From Flavobacterium sp. Root901 (GTDB lineage: Bacteria; Bacteroidota; Bacteroidia; Flavobacteriales; Flavobacteriaceae): a stretch of 64,000 nt of DNA. Position numbers and translations under genes: made by a program. The notes under the pieces were generated by a model, which saw only the letters and a list, made by a program, of their open reading frames with translations, was not told the origin of the DNA and did not search any database. Of this stretch, positions 8,903 to 17,985 are shown piece after piece (position 1 is the first letter of the stretch; each line of letters begins with the position of its first letter). The stretch spans positions 892,668 through 956,667 of the forward strand of contig NZ_LMJB01000005.1 of the NCBI RefSeq assembly GCF_001429765.1, written 5' to 3'.

Positions 8903-10174
8903 ATGTTACAAATCGCATTTATTAGAGAAAATCAGGAGAAAGTAATCAAGGCTTTAGCAAAACGAAATATCGATGCTAAAAGCGTTGTTGAAGAGGTGGT
9001 GAAATTAGATGAAAATCGTCGTGCTGCACAAGTGGAGCTTGACAACACTTTGTCTGAATCTAATAAATTATCCAAAGATATTGGCGAATTAATGAAAGCG
9101 GGAGAGAAAGCTAAAGCGGCGATCTTAAAAGAAAAAACCGCGACATTAAAAGAAAAAAGTAAAGAACTTGGCGAAAAAGCAGAAGCTTTGGCTGTTGAAT
9201 TAACAAATAAATTATACACATTGCCCAATCTTCCGGCAGATATTGTTCCGGAAGGAAAAACTCCGGACGATAATTTGAATGTTTTTCAGGAAGGCGACAT
9301 TCCGGTTTTGCACGAAGGCGCACAACCGCACTGGGAACTGGTGAAGAAATACGATATTATCGATTTTGAACTGGGTGTAAAAATTACAGGTGCCGGTTTT
9401 CCTGTTTACAAAGGAAAAGGAGCAAAATTACAGCGCGCTTTAATTAATTATTTTTTAGATAAAAATACCGCTGCAGGATATAATGAAGTTCAGGTTCCGC
9501 ATTTGGTAAATGAAGCTTCAGGATATGGAACAGGACAATTGCCGGATAAAGAAGGGCAGATGTACCACGCCGGAGTTGATGATTTATATTTAATTCCAAC
9601 GGCTGAGGTTCCGGTTACGAATTTATTTCGCGATGTTATTTTAAACGAAAGCGAACTGCCTGTTTTACAAACAGCTTACACGCCATGTTTCCGTCGTGAA
9701 GCGGGTTCTTACGGGGCACACGTTCGCGGATTAAACCGTCTGCACCAGTTTGATAAAGTAGAAATTGTGCGTATCGAGCATCCGGATAATTCATATGCAG
9801 CGCTTGACGGAATGGTAGAACATGTTAAAAACATTCTTCAGGAATTAAAATTACCATACAGGGTTTTACGTCTTTGCGGCGGCGATATGGGTTTTACTTC
9901 TGCTTTGACTTATGATTTTGAAGTTTTTTCTACAGCACAGGACCGATGGTTAGAAATTAGTTCTGTTTCTAACTTTGAAACTTTTCAGGCAAACCGTTTG
10001 AAATTACGTTTTAAAGACAAAGACGGAAAAAACCAATTGGCACATACCTTAAACGGAAGTTCATTAGCACTGCCTAGAGTTTTAGCCGGAATTTTAGAAA
10101 ATTACCAAACGCCGGAAGGAATCGTAATCCCGGAAGTTTTACGTCCTTACTGCGGATTTGATATAATTGACTAA
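8903..10174 (+). CDS. serS: Seryl-tRNA synthetase
   Basis: 423 residues, the usual bacterial length. The first roughly 110 residues form the two-helix coiled-coil arm that grips the long variable arm of tRNA-Ser (many Lys/Glu/Ala heptads such as LKEKSKELGEKAEALAVEL). The class II catalytic core follows: the motif 2 loop is FRREAGSYGAHVRGLNRLHQ with QFDKVEIV, and motif 3 is NGSSLALPRVLAGILENYQ. It is a single gene behind its own -7 box and is essential for translation. Identity is not in doubt. Confidence 0.98.
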   Translation: MLQIAFIRENQEKVIKALAKRNIDAKSVVEEVVKLDENRRAAQVELDNTLSESNKLSKDIGELMKAGEKAKAAILKEKTATLKEKSKELGEKAEALAVELTNKLYTLPNLPADIVPEGKTPDDNLNVFQEGDIPVLHEGAQPHWELVKKYDIIDFELGVKITGAGFPVYKGKGAKLQRALINYFLDKNTAAGYNEVQVPHLVNEASGYGTGQLPDKEGQMYHAGVDDLYLIPTAEVPVTNLFRDVILNESELPVLQTAYTPCFRREAGSYGAHVRGLNRLHQFDKVEIVRIEHPDNSYAALDGMVEHVKNILQELKLPYRVLRLCGGDMGFTSALTYDFEVFSTAQDRWLEISSVSNFETFQANRLKLRFKDKDGKNQLAHTLNGSSLALPRVLAGILENYQTPEGIVIPEVLRPYCGFDIID

Positions 10175-10291
10175 TTTTAGTATATAGTTTACATTCGCAG
10201 TTTCAGTTTTCAGTTTAATTGAACCGATTACCGAGACTGTAAACTGTGACTGATTACTGGGACTTAAAATGCCACATTAAAAAACTGAAAT

Positions 10292-12073
10292 ATGAAAAAC
10301 ATCTTTATCTATATCGTTTTGTTGTGGTCTGGTCTTGCATTTTCGCAAAACGAACAATTAGCGAACAATTACTACGATAAAGGCGATTTTGAAAAAGCCA
10401 AAATCATTTACGAAGACCTTTTAAGAAGTTCTCCTTCTAACACCCAGTATTTTTTACGAACAATAGACTGTTATCAGCAGCTGCAGCAGTTTGATATTGC
10501 AGAAAAAACAATATTAAGCCGTTACAACGCTTATAAACAAGGTGTGTTTCTGGTAGAATTGGGGTATAATTACCAATTGCAGAAAAACGAATCTAAAGCA
10601 AGAAATTACTACGACCAGGCAATCGAAAAAATAAAAACCAATCCCAATGATGTTTACGGAGTTGGAAATGCTTTTGAAAAAAAGGTATTATTAGAATATG
10701 CTTTAAAAGCGTACCAAATGGCTATGCAGGTGCAGCCGAATTTCAATTTCAATTTTCAGATTGGAATGTTGTATGGGCAGCTCGGCAAAACAGATTTAAT
10801 GATTGACCTTTTACTGACAGAATCATACAACAACCAGCAGAATGCCAATTTAATTCAAACGCAGTTGTCGCGATTCATGAACGGTGAAACAGATAATACT
10901 GCTTTTAAAGATGCAATGCGAAAAGCATTGATTTTAAGGACACAAAAAGATCAGGATGTTTTCTGGAACCATTATTTAAGCTGGTTTTATGTTCAGCAGA
11001 AAGAATTTGGAAAAGCATTTATTCAGGAAAAAGCAATTTATAAACGCGAACCGGAATCTTTAATCAGTATTGTGAATTTAAGTCAGTTTGCATTAAATGA
11101 GGATGATACGGAAACAGCTTCGGAAATTTTGAATTTTATTCTTCAAAATACAAAAGATGTCGATTTGCTTATTAAAACCAATGCGAGTTTAATGCAGATT
11201 AAAATTGATAAAGCACAGGAAAAAGATTATCCGGCTATTACTGCAGAACTGCAGCAATTACTGGTTACTTATGAAATAAATCCTTTTACCTTATCTTTGC
11301 AGTTAATTCAGGCTCACTTTATGGCTTTTAATTTAAAAAAGACAGAAGAAGCCAAGGAAGTAGTAAAAAGAGCTCTTTCATTAAATTTGAATGCTTACCA
11401 GCAGGCCGATGCAAAAATGGAGCTGGCAGATATTTTATTGTTGGAAGAAAAATTCAATCAGGCGCTTATTTATTATTCGCAGATTCAGCTGGATCTTAAG
11501 AATGACGTAATGTCGCATGAAGCCAGTTTAAAAGCGGCAAAAACAAGTTATTTTAAAACCGATTTTGAATGGGCTTTAAAACAATTTAAAGAATTGAAAT
11601 CGGCAAACACACAATTAATTGCCAACGACGCTCTTGAATATTTCTTACTGATAAATGACAACACAGCCGCCGATTCGACACAAACAGCTTTAAAGCAATT
11701 TGCAAAAGGCGATTTTTTGCTTTATCAGAATAAAAAACCAGAAGCAATTGCACAGTTTCAGAGTGTTTTAAAGAATTTTAAAGGACAGGAAATTGAAGCA
11801 GTAACACTGCTGCGTTTAGGTAAAATATATGAAAGTCAAAAAGATTATCCTTTGGCTTTAACACAATATCAGCAGATAATTGACAATCACAGCGACGGAA
11901 TTTATGTAGATGAAGCACTGTTTTTCTCAGCAGAAATTTACAACGATGAATTAAAAGATACAGAAAAAGCCAAACCTTTGTATGAAAAGGTAATTTTTAA
12001 CCATCAGGACAGTATTTACTTTGTTGATGCCAGAAAAAAATACCGCGAATTGAGAGGAGACAAGAACTTGTAA
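10292..12073 (+). CDS. Exported tetratricopeptide repeat protein
   Basis: 593 residues with a signal peptide (MKNIFIYIVLLWSGLAFSQ) and TPR-like helix pairs throughout, for example NNYYDKGDFEKAKIIYEDLL near the N-terminus and RLGKIYESQKDYPLALTQYQ near the C-terminus. The repeat signature is strong, but no catalytic or sorting domain is seen, so it is probably a periplasmic scaffold. It sits between serS and the DUF4286/rsmA genes. A strong hairpin (12080-12131) follows the stop. The specific partner is unknown. Confidence 0.82.
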   Translation: MKNIFIYIVLLWSGLAFSQNEQLANNYYDKGDFEKAKIIYEDLLRSSPSNTQYFLRTIDCYQQLQQFDIAEKTILSRYNAYKQGVFLVELGYNYQLQKNESKARNYYDQAIEKIKTNPNDVYGVGNAFEKKVLLEYALKAYQMAMQVQPNFNFNFQIGMLYGQLGKTDLMIDLLLTESYNNQQNANLIQTQLSRFMNGETDNTAFKDAMRKALILRTQKDQDVFWNHYLSWFYVQQKEFGKAFIQEKAIYKREPESLISIVNLSQFALNEDDTETASEILNFILQNTKDVDLLIKTNASLMQIKIDKAQEKDYPAITAELQQLLVTYEINPFTLSLQLIQAHFMAFNLKKTEEAKEVVKRALSLNLNAYQQADAKMELADILLLEEKFNQALIYYSQIQLDLKNDVMSHEASLKAAKTSYFKTDFEWALKQFKELKSANTQLIANDALEYFLLINDNTAADSTQTALKQFAKGDFLLYQNKKPEAIAQFQSVLKNFKGQEIEAVTLLRLGKIYESQKDYPLALTQYQQIIDNHSDGIYVDEALFFSAEIYNDELKDTEKAKPLYEKVIFNHQDSIYFVDARKKYRELRGDKNL

Positions 12074-12079
12074 TTAGGT

Positions 12080-12131
12080 TTAATCGTTGATTTGTTTAAC
12101 CGTTTAACCGATTAAACAAATCAACGATTAA
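12080..12131. repeat. Perfect 20-bp inverted repeat
   Basis: The arms TTAATCGTTGATTTGTTTAA and its exact reverse complement lie at 12080-12099 and 12112-12131 around a 12-base loop. There is no T run after the stem, so it is not an ordinary intrinsic terminator. It lies 20 bases before the DUF4286 start. Confidence 0.8.
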
Positions 12132-12150
12132 CCGATTAAACAATAAAAAA

Positions 12151-12462
12151 ATGATTATTTTCAACATTACTACCAATATACACGAAAGCGTTCATGACCA
12201 ATGGTTGAAATGGATGCAGGAAAAACATATTCCGGAAATTCTGGCAACAGAGAAATTTTCTTCAGCACGAATAGTAAAAGTACTGGTTGAAGAAGAAATG
12301 GGCGGAATTACCTATTCTGTTCAGTATACAACAGACAGTAAAGAAACACTGGAGAAATATTATATCGAAGACCAGCCGCATTTTGATAAAGAAGCACTTG
12401 AATTATTTGCAGATAAAATGCTTTCTTTCAGAACAGAGCTTGAAGTTATTTCAGAACATTAA
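12151..12462 (+). CDS. DUF4286 family protein
   Basis: 103 residues, starting MIIFNITTNIHESVHDQWLK. The whole length fits the small DUF4286 family common in Bacteroidota, which has a ferredoxin-like alpha-beta arrangement with the conserved W-x-x-x-M...HIPE block near residues 19-30. Function is not known. It often lies near rsmA, as here (rsmA follows after a repeat-containing spacer). It is cytoplasmic with no signal peptide. Confidence 0.85.
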   Translation: MIIFNITTNIHESVHDQWLKWMQEKHIPEILATEKFSSARIVKVLVEEEMGGITYSVQYTTDSKETLEKYYIEDQPHFDKEALELFADKMLSFRTELEVISEH

Positions 12463-12499
12463 TTTTTAATTTTCAGTCGCAGTCGCAATTCAGTTGCAA

Positions 12500-12625
12500 A
12501 TTGACAGGAAAAAAAAAACTTTGTGCCTTTGCGCCTTTGTGGCAAGAAAATATAAAAATAATGCTTTGCTTCTTAGTGCCTTTGTGCTAAAAAGAATACT
12601 TTTGCGCCCTCGCGGCAAAACAAGA
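12500..12625. repeat. Spacer repeats of the 'cctttgtgg / cttagtgc' type
   Basis: Three to four degenerate copies of a motif like 'ctttgtgcctttgcgcctttgtggcaa', 'cttagtgcctttgtgcta' and 'ttttgcgccctcgcggcaaaa' run up to the rsmA start. Related motifs flank the spacers at 1369-1563 and 26047-26265. An open frame through this stretch is a repeat artefact. Confidence 0.55.
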
Positions 12626-12632
12626 AAAGAAA

Positions 12633-13418
12633 ATGGAAAAAGTAAAAGCCAAAAAACATTTAGGACAGCACTTTCTTAAAGACGAAAGCATCGCAAAAGC
12701 CATTGCCGATACTTTGAGCTTAAAGGGATATAATGAGGTTTTAGAAATAGGACCGGGGATGGGTGTGCTTACTAAATATTTACTTGATAAGCCTGTTACT
12801 ACAAGAGTAATCGAGATCGATACAGAATCTGTTGCGTATCTGGATGCAAATTATCCAAAATTAAAAGATAAAATTATTTCAGAAGACTTCCTGAAATACA
12901 ATATAAATAAGATTTACGAAAACAAGCAGTTTGCTATAATTGGCAACTTTCCTTATAATATTTCGTCCCAGATTGTTTTTAGGACATTAGAATTCAGAGA
13001 TCAGATTCCTGAATTTTCTGGAATGTTTCAAAAGGAAGTTGCAGAACGCATCTGCGAGAAAAAAGGATCAAAAACCTACGGAATCCTGTCTGTACTGGCA
13101 CAGGCTTTCTATGATACTGAGTATTTGTTTACTGTAAGCGAAAATGTTTTTATTCCTCCGCCCAAGGTCAAGTCGGGTGTGATGAAAATGACCCGAAAGG
13201 AAGACTATAGCCTTCCGTGTGGCGAAAAGTTATTTTTTACGGTTGTAAAAACGGCTTTTCAACAAAGACGAAAAACATTACGTAACAGTTTGAAAACATT
13301 AAATTTATCAGATAAACTGCGAGAAGACACTATCTTTGATAAACGTCCGGAACAGTTAAGCGTTGACGAATTTATTGTTTTGACTCAAAAAATAGAAGCC
13401 GATGGAGTTCAAAGTTAG
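12633..13418 (+). CDS. rsmA: 16S rRNA (A1518/A1519-N6)-dimethyltransferase
   Basis: 261 residues. This SAM-dependent enzyme dimethylates two adjacent adenines in the 3' hairpin of 16S rRNA during small-subunit assembly. [11 protein letters not shown] at the N-terminus is the family signature. The SAM-binding motif is [10 protein letters not shown] (residues 38-47). The target-adenine motif NFPY (N105-Y108) matches the NLPY/NIPY motif of Ksg[12 protein letters not shown] and [12 protein letters not shown] lie toward the C-terminus. The stop overlaps the mgtE start by 17 bases, so the two are co-translated from one message. Confidence 0.97.
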   Translation: MEKVKAKKHLGQHFLKDESIAKAIADTLSLKGYNEVLEIGPGMGVLTKYLLDKPVTTRVIEIDTESVAYLDANYPKLKDKIISEDFLKYNINKIYENKQFAIIGNFPYNISSQIVFRTLEFRDQIPEFSGMFQKEVAERICEKKGSKTYGILSVLAQAFYDTEYLFTVSENVFIPPPKVKSGVMKMTRKEDYSLPCGEKLFFTVVKTAFQQRRKTLRNSLKTLNLSDKLREDTIFDKRPEQLSVDEFIVLTQKIEADGVQS

Positions 13419-14751
13419 CAAAGAATTTATCCACCAATTAGAGGAGTTAATCGTTAAGAAAAACGACAATGAACTTGAAGTTTTACTTAACGACCTTCAC
13501 CACGCTGATATTGCCGAAATCCTGGATGAACTGGATTTTGATGAAGCAACCTATATCTTTAAAGTTTTAGATAGTGATAAAACCGCCGAAATCCTTCTTG
13601 AATTAGAAGAAGATCTGCGCGAAAATATCTTAAGCCGACTTTCACCAAAAGAAATTGCAGAAGAGCTTGACGAACTTGAAACAAACGATGCTGCAGATAT
13701 TATCGCCGAACTTTCGCAGGAAATTAAAGCAGAAGTTATCTCGGAGTTAGTCGATGTTGAACACGCAAAAGATATTGTCGAATTATTACGCTACGACGAA
13801 AACACGGCGGGTGGTTTGATGGGAAAAGAGCTTGTAAAAGTTAACGAAAACTGGAATGTTCTGACCTGCGTAAAAGAAATGCGGATTCAGGCAGAAAACG
13901 TTTCAAGAGTACATTCTATTTATGTTGTTGATGATGAAAACCGACTAAAAGGACGTTTGTCTTTAAAGGATTTACTGACTTCTTCTACCAAAACTCAAAT
14001 TGGGGAAGTTTACATTAGAAAACTAAATTTTGTAAACGTTGATACTGAAGATGTTGAGGTTGCCCGTATCATGCAGAAGTACGATTTGGAGGCAATTCCG
14101 GTTGTAGATGAATTAGGACGTTTGGTTGGAAGAATTACAATTGATGATATCGTAGACGTAATCAAAGAAGAAGCCGATAAAGATTACCAGTTAGCAGCCG
14201 GTATTACTCAGGATATTGAAACAAATGACAGCGTTCTGGAGTTAACAAAAGCTCGTTTGCCTTGGCTTTTAATAGGAATGGTGATTGAGATTGTAGCTTC
14301 TTTTGTTTTGAAAGACAATGAAACTGCTTTTCAAAAATATTCAACCCTGATTATCTTCGTGCCTTTGCTTTCGGCTACAGCCGGAAATATTGGTGTTCAG
14401 GCATCTGCAATTGTTGTGCAGGGTTTGGCAAACGGAACTTTAAAAGAATTTAGCAAGAGTTATTTTAGCAAAGAGATTACCGTTTCTATGATTTCAGGAA
14501 GTATTATCTCATTGCTTCTGCTTGGCTACCATTCTTTAATGTATCAGCAATATTTAGTAGGGATGGCTATTTCAATTTCTATGATTGTCGTAATTATGTT
14601 TGCCGCAACTTTAGGAACTTTGGTCCCGCTGTTTCTTCATAAAAATAAAATCGATCCTGCTATTGCAACGGGGCCGTTTATTACCACAACCAATGATGTA
14701 TTTGGAATCATGCTTTATTTTGGAGTAGCTAAATTGATTCTTGGATTTTAA
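13402..14751 (+). CDS. mgtE: Magnesium transporter MgtE
   Basis: 449 residues in the canonical MgtE order. An acidic helical N domain spans about 1-125 ([35 protein letters not shown]). A CBS-domain pair at about 130-255 senses cytosolic Mg2+. Five transmembrane helices run from about 285 to the end, with the segment [20 protein letters not shown] in the pore-forming region. It mediates channel-like Mg2+ uptake at the inner membrane. The start lies within the rsmA 3' end, implying translational coupling. Confidence 0.96.
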   Translation: MEFKVSKEFIHQLEELIVKKNDNELEVLLNDLHHADIAEILDELDFDEATYIFKVLDSDKTAEILLELEEDLRENILSRLSPKEIAEELDELETNDAADIIAELSQEIKAEVISELVDVEHAKDIVELLRYDENTAGGLMGKELVKVNENWNVLTCVKEMRIQAENVSRVHSIYVVDDENRLKGRLSLKDLLTSSTKTQIGEVYIRKLNFVNVDTEDVEVARIMQKYDLEAIPVVDELGRLVGRITIDDIVDVIKEEADKDYQLAAGITQDIETNDSVLELTKARLPWLLIGMVIEIVASFVLKDNETAFQKYSTLIIFVPLLSATAGNIGVQASAIVVQGLANGTLKEFSKSYFSKEITVSMISGSIISLLLLGYHSLMYQQYLVGMAISISMIVVIMFAATLGTLVPLFLHKNKIDPAIATGPFITTTNDVFGIMLYFGVAKLILGF

Positions 14752-14863
14752 ATTTTTGCCACAAATTGACCTCTTACAGTGATTTAAAATCTGTAAAATC
14801 TGCGTAATTTACACGCCGAAAAATCTGCTGTTAACAGCCAAAAATAAATTAAAACCAAGCAGG

Positions 14864-15640
14864 ATGAAAGTACACATTATAGGAGGAGGAAACCTTGGAG
14901 TTTCTATTGCCTTGGGAATTGCAAAATTTTCTAAAAACAATCAGGTAATCGTAACCAGAAGAAATACTGCCAGTATTCAATATTTAACAGAATACGGAAT
15001 TACGGTTTCTAATGATAATAAACACAATATTCAGGAAGCGGATGTTGTAATTTTAACAATTAAACCGTATCAGGTTGATACTGTTTTGAACGAAATTCTA
15101 CCTGTAATCGAAAATAAAACCATTGCTTCTGCCGTAAGCGGATTGTCTTTGGAGATGCTTCAGTCAAAAACTAAAAATGAATATCCTGTTGTTCGCATTA
15201 TGCCAAATATTGCAGCACAGTTTGGGGAGTCGGCAACTTGTATTTCTTTTCCCGAAAAAGACAGAGAAAAAGCTTTGCCAATTGTTGATTTATTTCAGGA
15301 CTTGGGAACTGCTCCTGTAATCGACGAAAAATTGATGGATGCAGCGACTGTTTTGGGTGCTTGCGGTACTGCGTATGCTTTACGTTATATTCGGGCTTCT
15401 ATGCAGGCAGGAATTGAAATTGGATTCGATTCTAACACTGCTCTTGCAATTGCTGCACAAACCGTAAAAGGAGCCGCAAAAATGCTTTTGGAAGAGCGAG
15501 TTCACCCGGAACAATTAATTGACCGTGTAACAACGCCTCAAGGCTGTACAATTGTTGGTTTAAATGAAATGGAACACAATGGTTTCAGTTCATCTTTGAT
15601 AAAAGGAATCAAAACTTCTTTAAAACAAATTAAAGGTTAG
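14864..15640 (+). CDS. proC: Pyrroline-5-carboxylate reductase
   Basis: 258 residues with an N-terminal Rossmann fold (HIIGGGNLGVSIALGIAKF). The C-terminal dimerisation part contains RVTTPQGCTIVGLNEMEHNG, matching the VTSPGGTT region of ProC. The enzyme makes the last step of proline synthesis with NAD(P)H. The usual SGSGPAY segment reads GACGTAY here, a mild divergence, so a ProC-like reductase with another imine substrate remains possible. A terminator-like hairpin follows at 15662-15704. Confidence 0.85.
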   Translation: MKVHIIGGGNLGVSIALGIAKFSKNNQVIVTRRNTASIQYLTEYGITVSNDNKHNIQEADVVILTIKPYQVDTVLNEILPVIENKTIASAVSGLSLEMLQSKTKNEYPVVRIMPNIAAQFGESATCISFPEKDREKALPIVDLFQDLGTAPVIDEKLMDAATVLGACGTAYALRYIRASMQAGIEIGFDSNTALAIAAQTVKGAAKMLLEERVHPEQLIDRVTTPQGCTIVGLNEMEHNGFSSSLIKGIKTSLKQIKG

Positions 15641-15661
15641 GTTTTAAAAAATTCCAATATG

Positions 15662-15704
15662 AAAATTCCAAATTCCAATTTTTGTTGGGTTTGGAATTTT
15701 TTTA
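15662..15704 (+). terminator. Possible terminator after proC
   Basis: AAAATTCCAAA pairs with TTTGGAATTTT across a 17-base loop and is followed by a T run. Confidence 0.5.
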
Positions 15705-15723
15705 TTTCAAGATTTGTAGTTGT

Positions 15724-15789
15724 GTCAGTCTGAGCGAAGTCGAAGACCTTCATGACTATCAAAATCCTTCAGCTTCGCTCAGGATGATC
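15724..15789. repeat. Interspersed 'TCTGAGCGAAGTCGAAG' repeat
   Basis: The sequence GTCTGAGCGAAGTCGAAGAC and, 20-30 bases on, CTTCAGCTTCGCTCAGGAT form an imperfect hairpin. From general knowledge this resembles a short palindromic repeat common in Bacteroidota intergenic DNA. There is one copy in this window. Confidence 0.45.
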
Positions 15790-15796
15790 AAATGAT

Positions 15797-16096
15797 CTAA
15801 GCAAAAACCTCAAAATGCTCTACCTTTTCTTCAAACTCTAATAAAAAGGCATCATCTTCGGGATAATATTTTGCTTTTTCAAAATCTTCGCCTGCAAAAT
15901 TCTTAATGACTTCGAGATTTTCCCAATAAGTAATCAGCGTAAAATGTGCCTCATTATTTTTGATATTTCTCAAAAAAGATAATTTTACAAAACCAGTTGT
16001 TTTCGAATAATCCGGAATTGCAGTATTTATAGTGAATTCTGTGTAAGCTTCATAGTCTTCAACCTTTGTTTTTCCATGCCATATTCTTGCGATCAT
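15797..16096 (-). CDS. Antibiotic biosynthesis monooxygenase (ABM) domain protein
   Basis: 99 residues forming one ferredoxin-like ABM/dimeric alpha-beta barrel domain: MIARIWHGKTKVEDYEAYTE at the start, TGFVKLSFLRNI in the middle, and FTLITYWENLEVIKNFAGED toward the end. Family members include cofactor-free monooxygenases and haem-degrading enzymes, and many have no known substrate. No conserved catalytic residue points to a specific reaction. It is probably a cytoplasmic dimer and a single-gene unit. Confidence 0.78.
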   Translation of the reverse strand: MIARIWHGKTKVEDYEAYTEFTINTAIPDYSKTTGFVKLSFLRNIKNNEAHFTLITYWENLEVIKNFAGEDFEKAKYYPEDDAFLLEFEEKVEHFEVFA

Positions 16097-16142
16097 AATA
16101 ATAAGTTTTAGAGTTTAAATTGGAATTTGAAATTTAAATTTT

Positions 16143-16658
16143 TTATTTCTTTATCAATAAAATATACTTCAACCCACATTCTGAAAGTTTAGTATAGGAG
16201 TTCATCGAGTTGCCATAATTTTGGATTGTCAAGGTATCTTTAAGATAATTGGCGTCAATACCAATCGGTATTTCAATTTCTTCGGCTGGCGTTTTTGGCT
16301 CAGATATAGAATCATTTTCTTCTTCATTACTTATGTCTCCTTCATAATCATCCCATTTAATTCCTTCTAAAGTAAGATACTTTTCTCCCGATTCTTGTGT
16401 TGAAAAAGCAGCTTTGCCCTTTACTTTTCTCGCATTTGTCTTTAAAAAATAAACATATCCATTTTTATCTTTTGTAATTTTTAGATAAATGTCACATTCT
16501 TCTGAAGTATAAATCCCTTCAATTTCATCTTTATTCTGATTTGTTTCTAAAGCTATCGTGTCTTTAGAAATATTCGTTTTTCGTGCAGCAACAGGCTTTT
16601 TATCGTTACAAGACAACAATAAAATAAGGGAAAGGAAAAGACAATAGTATTTTTTCAT
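16143..16658 (-). CDS. Small lipoprotein, unknown
   Basis: 171 residues with a type II signal peptide (MKKYYCLFLSLILLLSCND, lipobox Cys near 17). The mature part is acidic, with a Glu-rich stretch (DDYEGDISNEEENDSISEPK) in its second half. No family is recognised. It lies 39 bases downstream of the nhaA stop on the same strand and could be read through from it, but no functional link is evident. Confidence 0.7.
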   Translation of the reverse strand: MKKYYCLFLSLILLLSCNDKKPVAARKTNISKDTIALETNQNKDEIEGIYTSEECDIYLKITKDKNGYVYFLKTNARKVKGKAAFSTQESGEKYLTLEGIKWDDYEGDISNEEENDSISEPKTPAEEIEIPIGIDANYLKDTLTIQNYGNSMNSYTKLSECGLKYILLIKK

Positions 16659-16697
16659 TTTTTGATTTGAGTTATTAAATCTTTAAAACATGTACAA

Positions 16698-17837
16698 TTA
16701 TTTGTTCTTACCTAAAATAAACTTCAAATAAGCAAATCCCAAAACGCCAGAAAGCAGAGAAGCTATTAAAATGGATATTTTAGAATAAAGAATTATTTCC
16801 GGATCCTTGAAAGCTAAAAGAGTAATAAAAATAGACATTGTAAATCCGATTCCGCCCAGCATTCCGGCTCCTAAAATATGTGCCCATTTTAAATTTTTAG
16901 GCAGAGCACACAAACCGGCACTTACTCCTATAGACGAAAAAAGAATAATTCCTAAAGGTTTTCCAATTACTAAACCTAAAATAATTCCAAATGTATTGGG
17001 GTGATTTAATCCGACGTGCCAATTTGAATCGATTGCAATACAAGTGTTTGCAATGGCAAATAAGGGTAAAATTACAAATGCCACAGGTTTATGCAAAAAA
17101 TGCTGTAACCTGTAAGAGGAAGTTTTTTCACTGCCGTCACCAAACGGAATTACAAATGCCAGTATTACTCCTGTAATTGTAGCATGAATACCGGAATTGA
17201 GCATAAAATACCACATTATTACGCCTCCAATTAAATATGGGATAAGATTATGGATTTTCATTCGGTTTAAAATAAAAAGAAGGATCCAGATTCCCAAAGC
17301 AATTGCAAGATTTAGAAATGAAATAGTTGTGGTATAAAAAATTGCAATGACAATTATAGCACCCAAATCATCGATTACGGCAAGTGCGGTTAAAAAAACT
17401 TTTAAAGAAGCGGGAACTTTATTGCCTAAAAGAGAAAGAATTCCAATTGCAAAAGCAATATCTGTTGCCATGGGAATTCCGGCACCGTTTTGAGTCTCCG
17501 TTTTGAAATTTAAAGCCAGAAATGCTGCGGCCGGAACCAACATTCCTCCAAAGGCAGCCATAATAGGAAGCGAAGCATTTTTAATATTTGAAAGTTCGCC
17601 ATGATAAATTTCACGTTCCAGTTCCAACCCAATTAATAAAAAGAAAATCGTCATTAGTCCATCATTGATCCAATGTGTGATCGAATGTCCGCCCAGATCT
17701 TTTTCCCAAAAAGCGATATATTCCGGAGAAAAGGATGAGTTTGCCGCATACAAAGAAATCACTGTGACAAACAGTAAGAGCAATCCTCCCGATTTTTCAT
17801 TTTCAAAAAAGGCTTTAAAAGTCTTGGTTAATTTCAT
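16698..17837 (-). CDS. nhaA: Na+/H+ antiporter NhaA
   Basis: 379 residues, close to E. coli NhaA (388), with about 12 membrane helices. The signature region AVIDDLGAIIVIAIFY carries the paired Asp (about residues 156-157) that bind Na+/H+. FFLLIGLELEREIYHGELS near residue 65 and ATDIAFAIGILSLLGN near residue 125 are also typical. It exchanges cytoplasmic Na+ for external protons at the inner membrane for pH and salt balance. Transcription is minus strand, away from the 2-hydroxyacid dehydrogenase. Confidence 0.97.
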   Translation of the reverse strand: MKLTKTFKAFFENEKSGGLLLLFVTVISLYAANSSFSPEYIAFWEKDLGGHSITHWINDGLMTIFFLLIGLELEREIYHGELSNIKNASLPIMAAFGGMLVPAAAFLALNFKTETQNGAGIPMATDIAFAIGILSLLGNKVPASLKVFLTALAVIDDLGAIIVIAIFYTTTISFLNLAIALGIWILLFILNRMKIHNLIPYLIGGVIMWYFMLNSGIHATITGVILAFVIPFGDGSEKTSSYRLQHFLHKPVAFVILPLFAIANTCIAIDSNWHVGLNHPNTFGIILGLVIGKPLGIILFSSIGVSAGLCALPKNLKWAHILGAGMLGGIGFTMSIFITLLAFKDPEIILYSKISILIASLLSGVLGFAYLKFILGKNK

Positions 17838-17956
17838 TATAAAAGATTGAGATAAATAGAAAAGAAGAAATTTTTTGAGGCTTGTTTTTCAAAGTTAAAA
17901 AAAATCTGACCAAATAAAAAGGTTTCATCATAAAGTCGCAAATCAGCAATAAGCTG

Positions 17957-17964
17957 TATTTTTG
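17957..17964 (+). promoter_or_regulatory. -7 element upstream of the hydroxyacid dehydrogenase
   Basis: TATTTTTG fits TAnnTTTG exactly and lies 21 bases before ATG 17986. No clear -33 TTG was found at the expected spacing. Confidence 0.45.
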
Positions 17965-17985
17965 TTTTTATAAAATTTTATAAAA

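Noticed and set aside
12080..12131. Intrinsic terminator
   Set aside because: The stem is perfect but no T tract follows either arm, so it is recorded as an inverted repeat instead.
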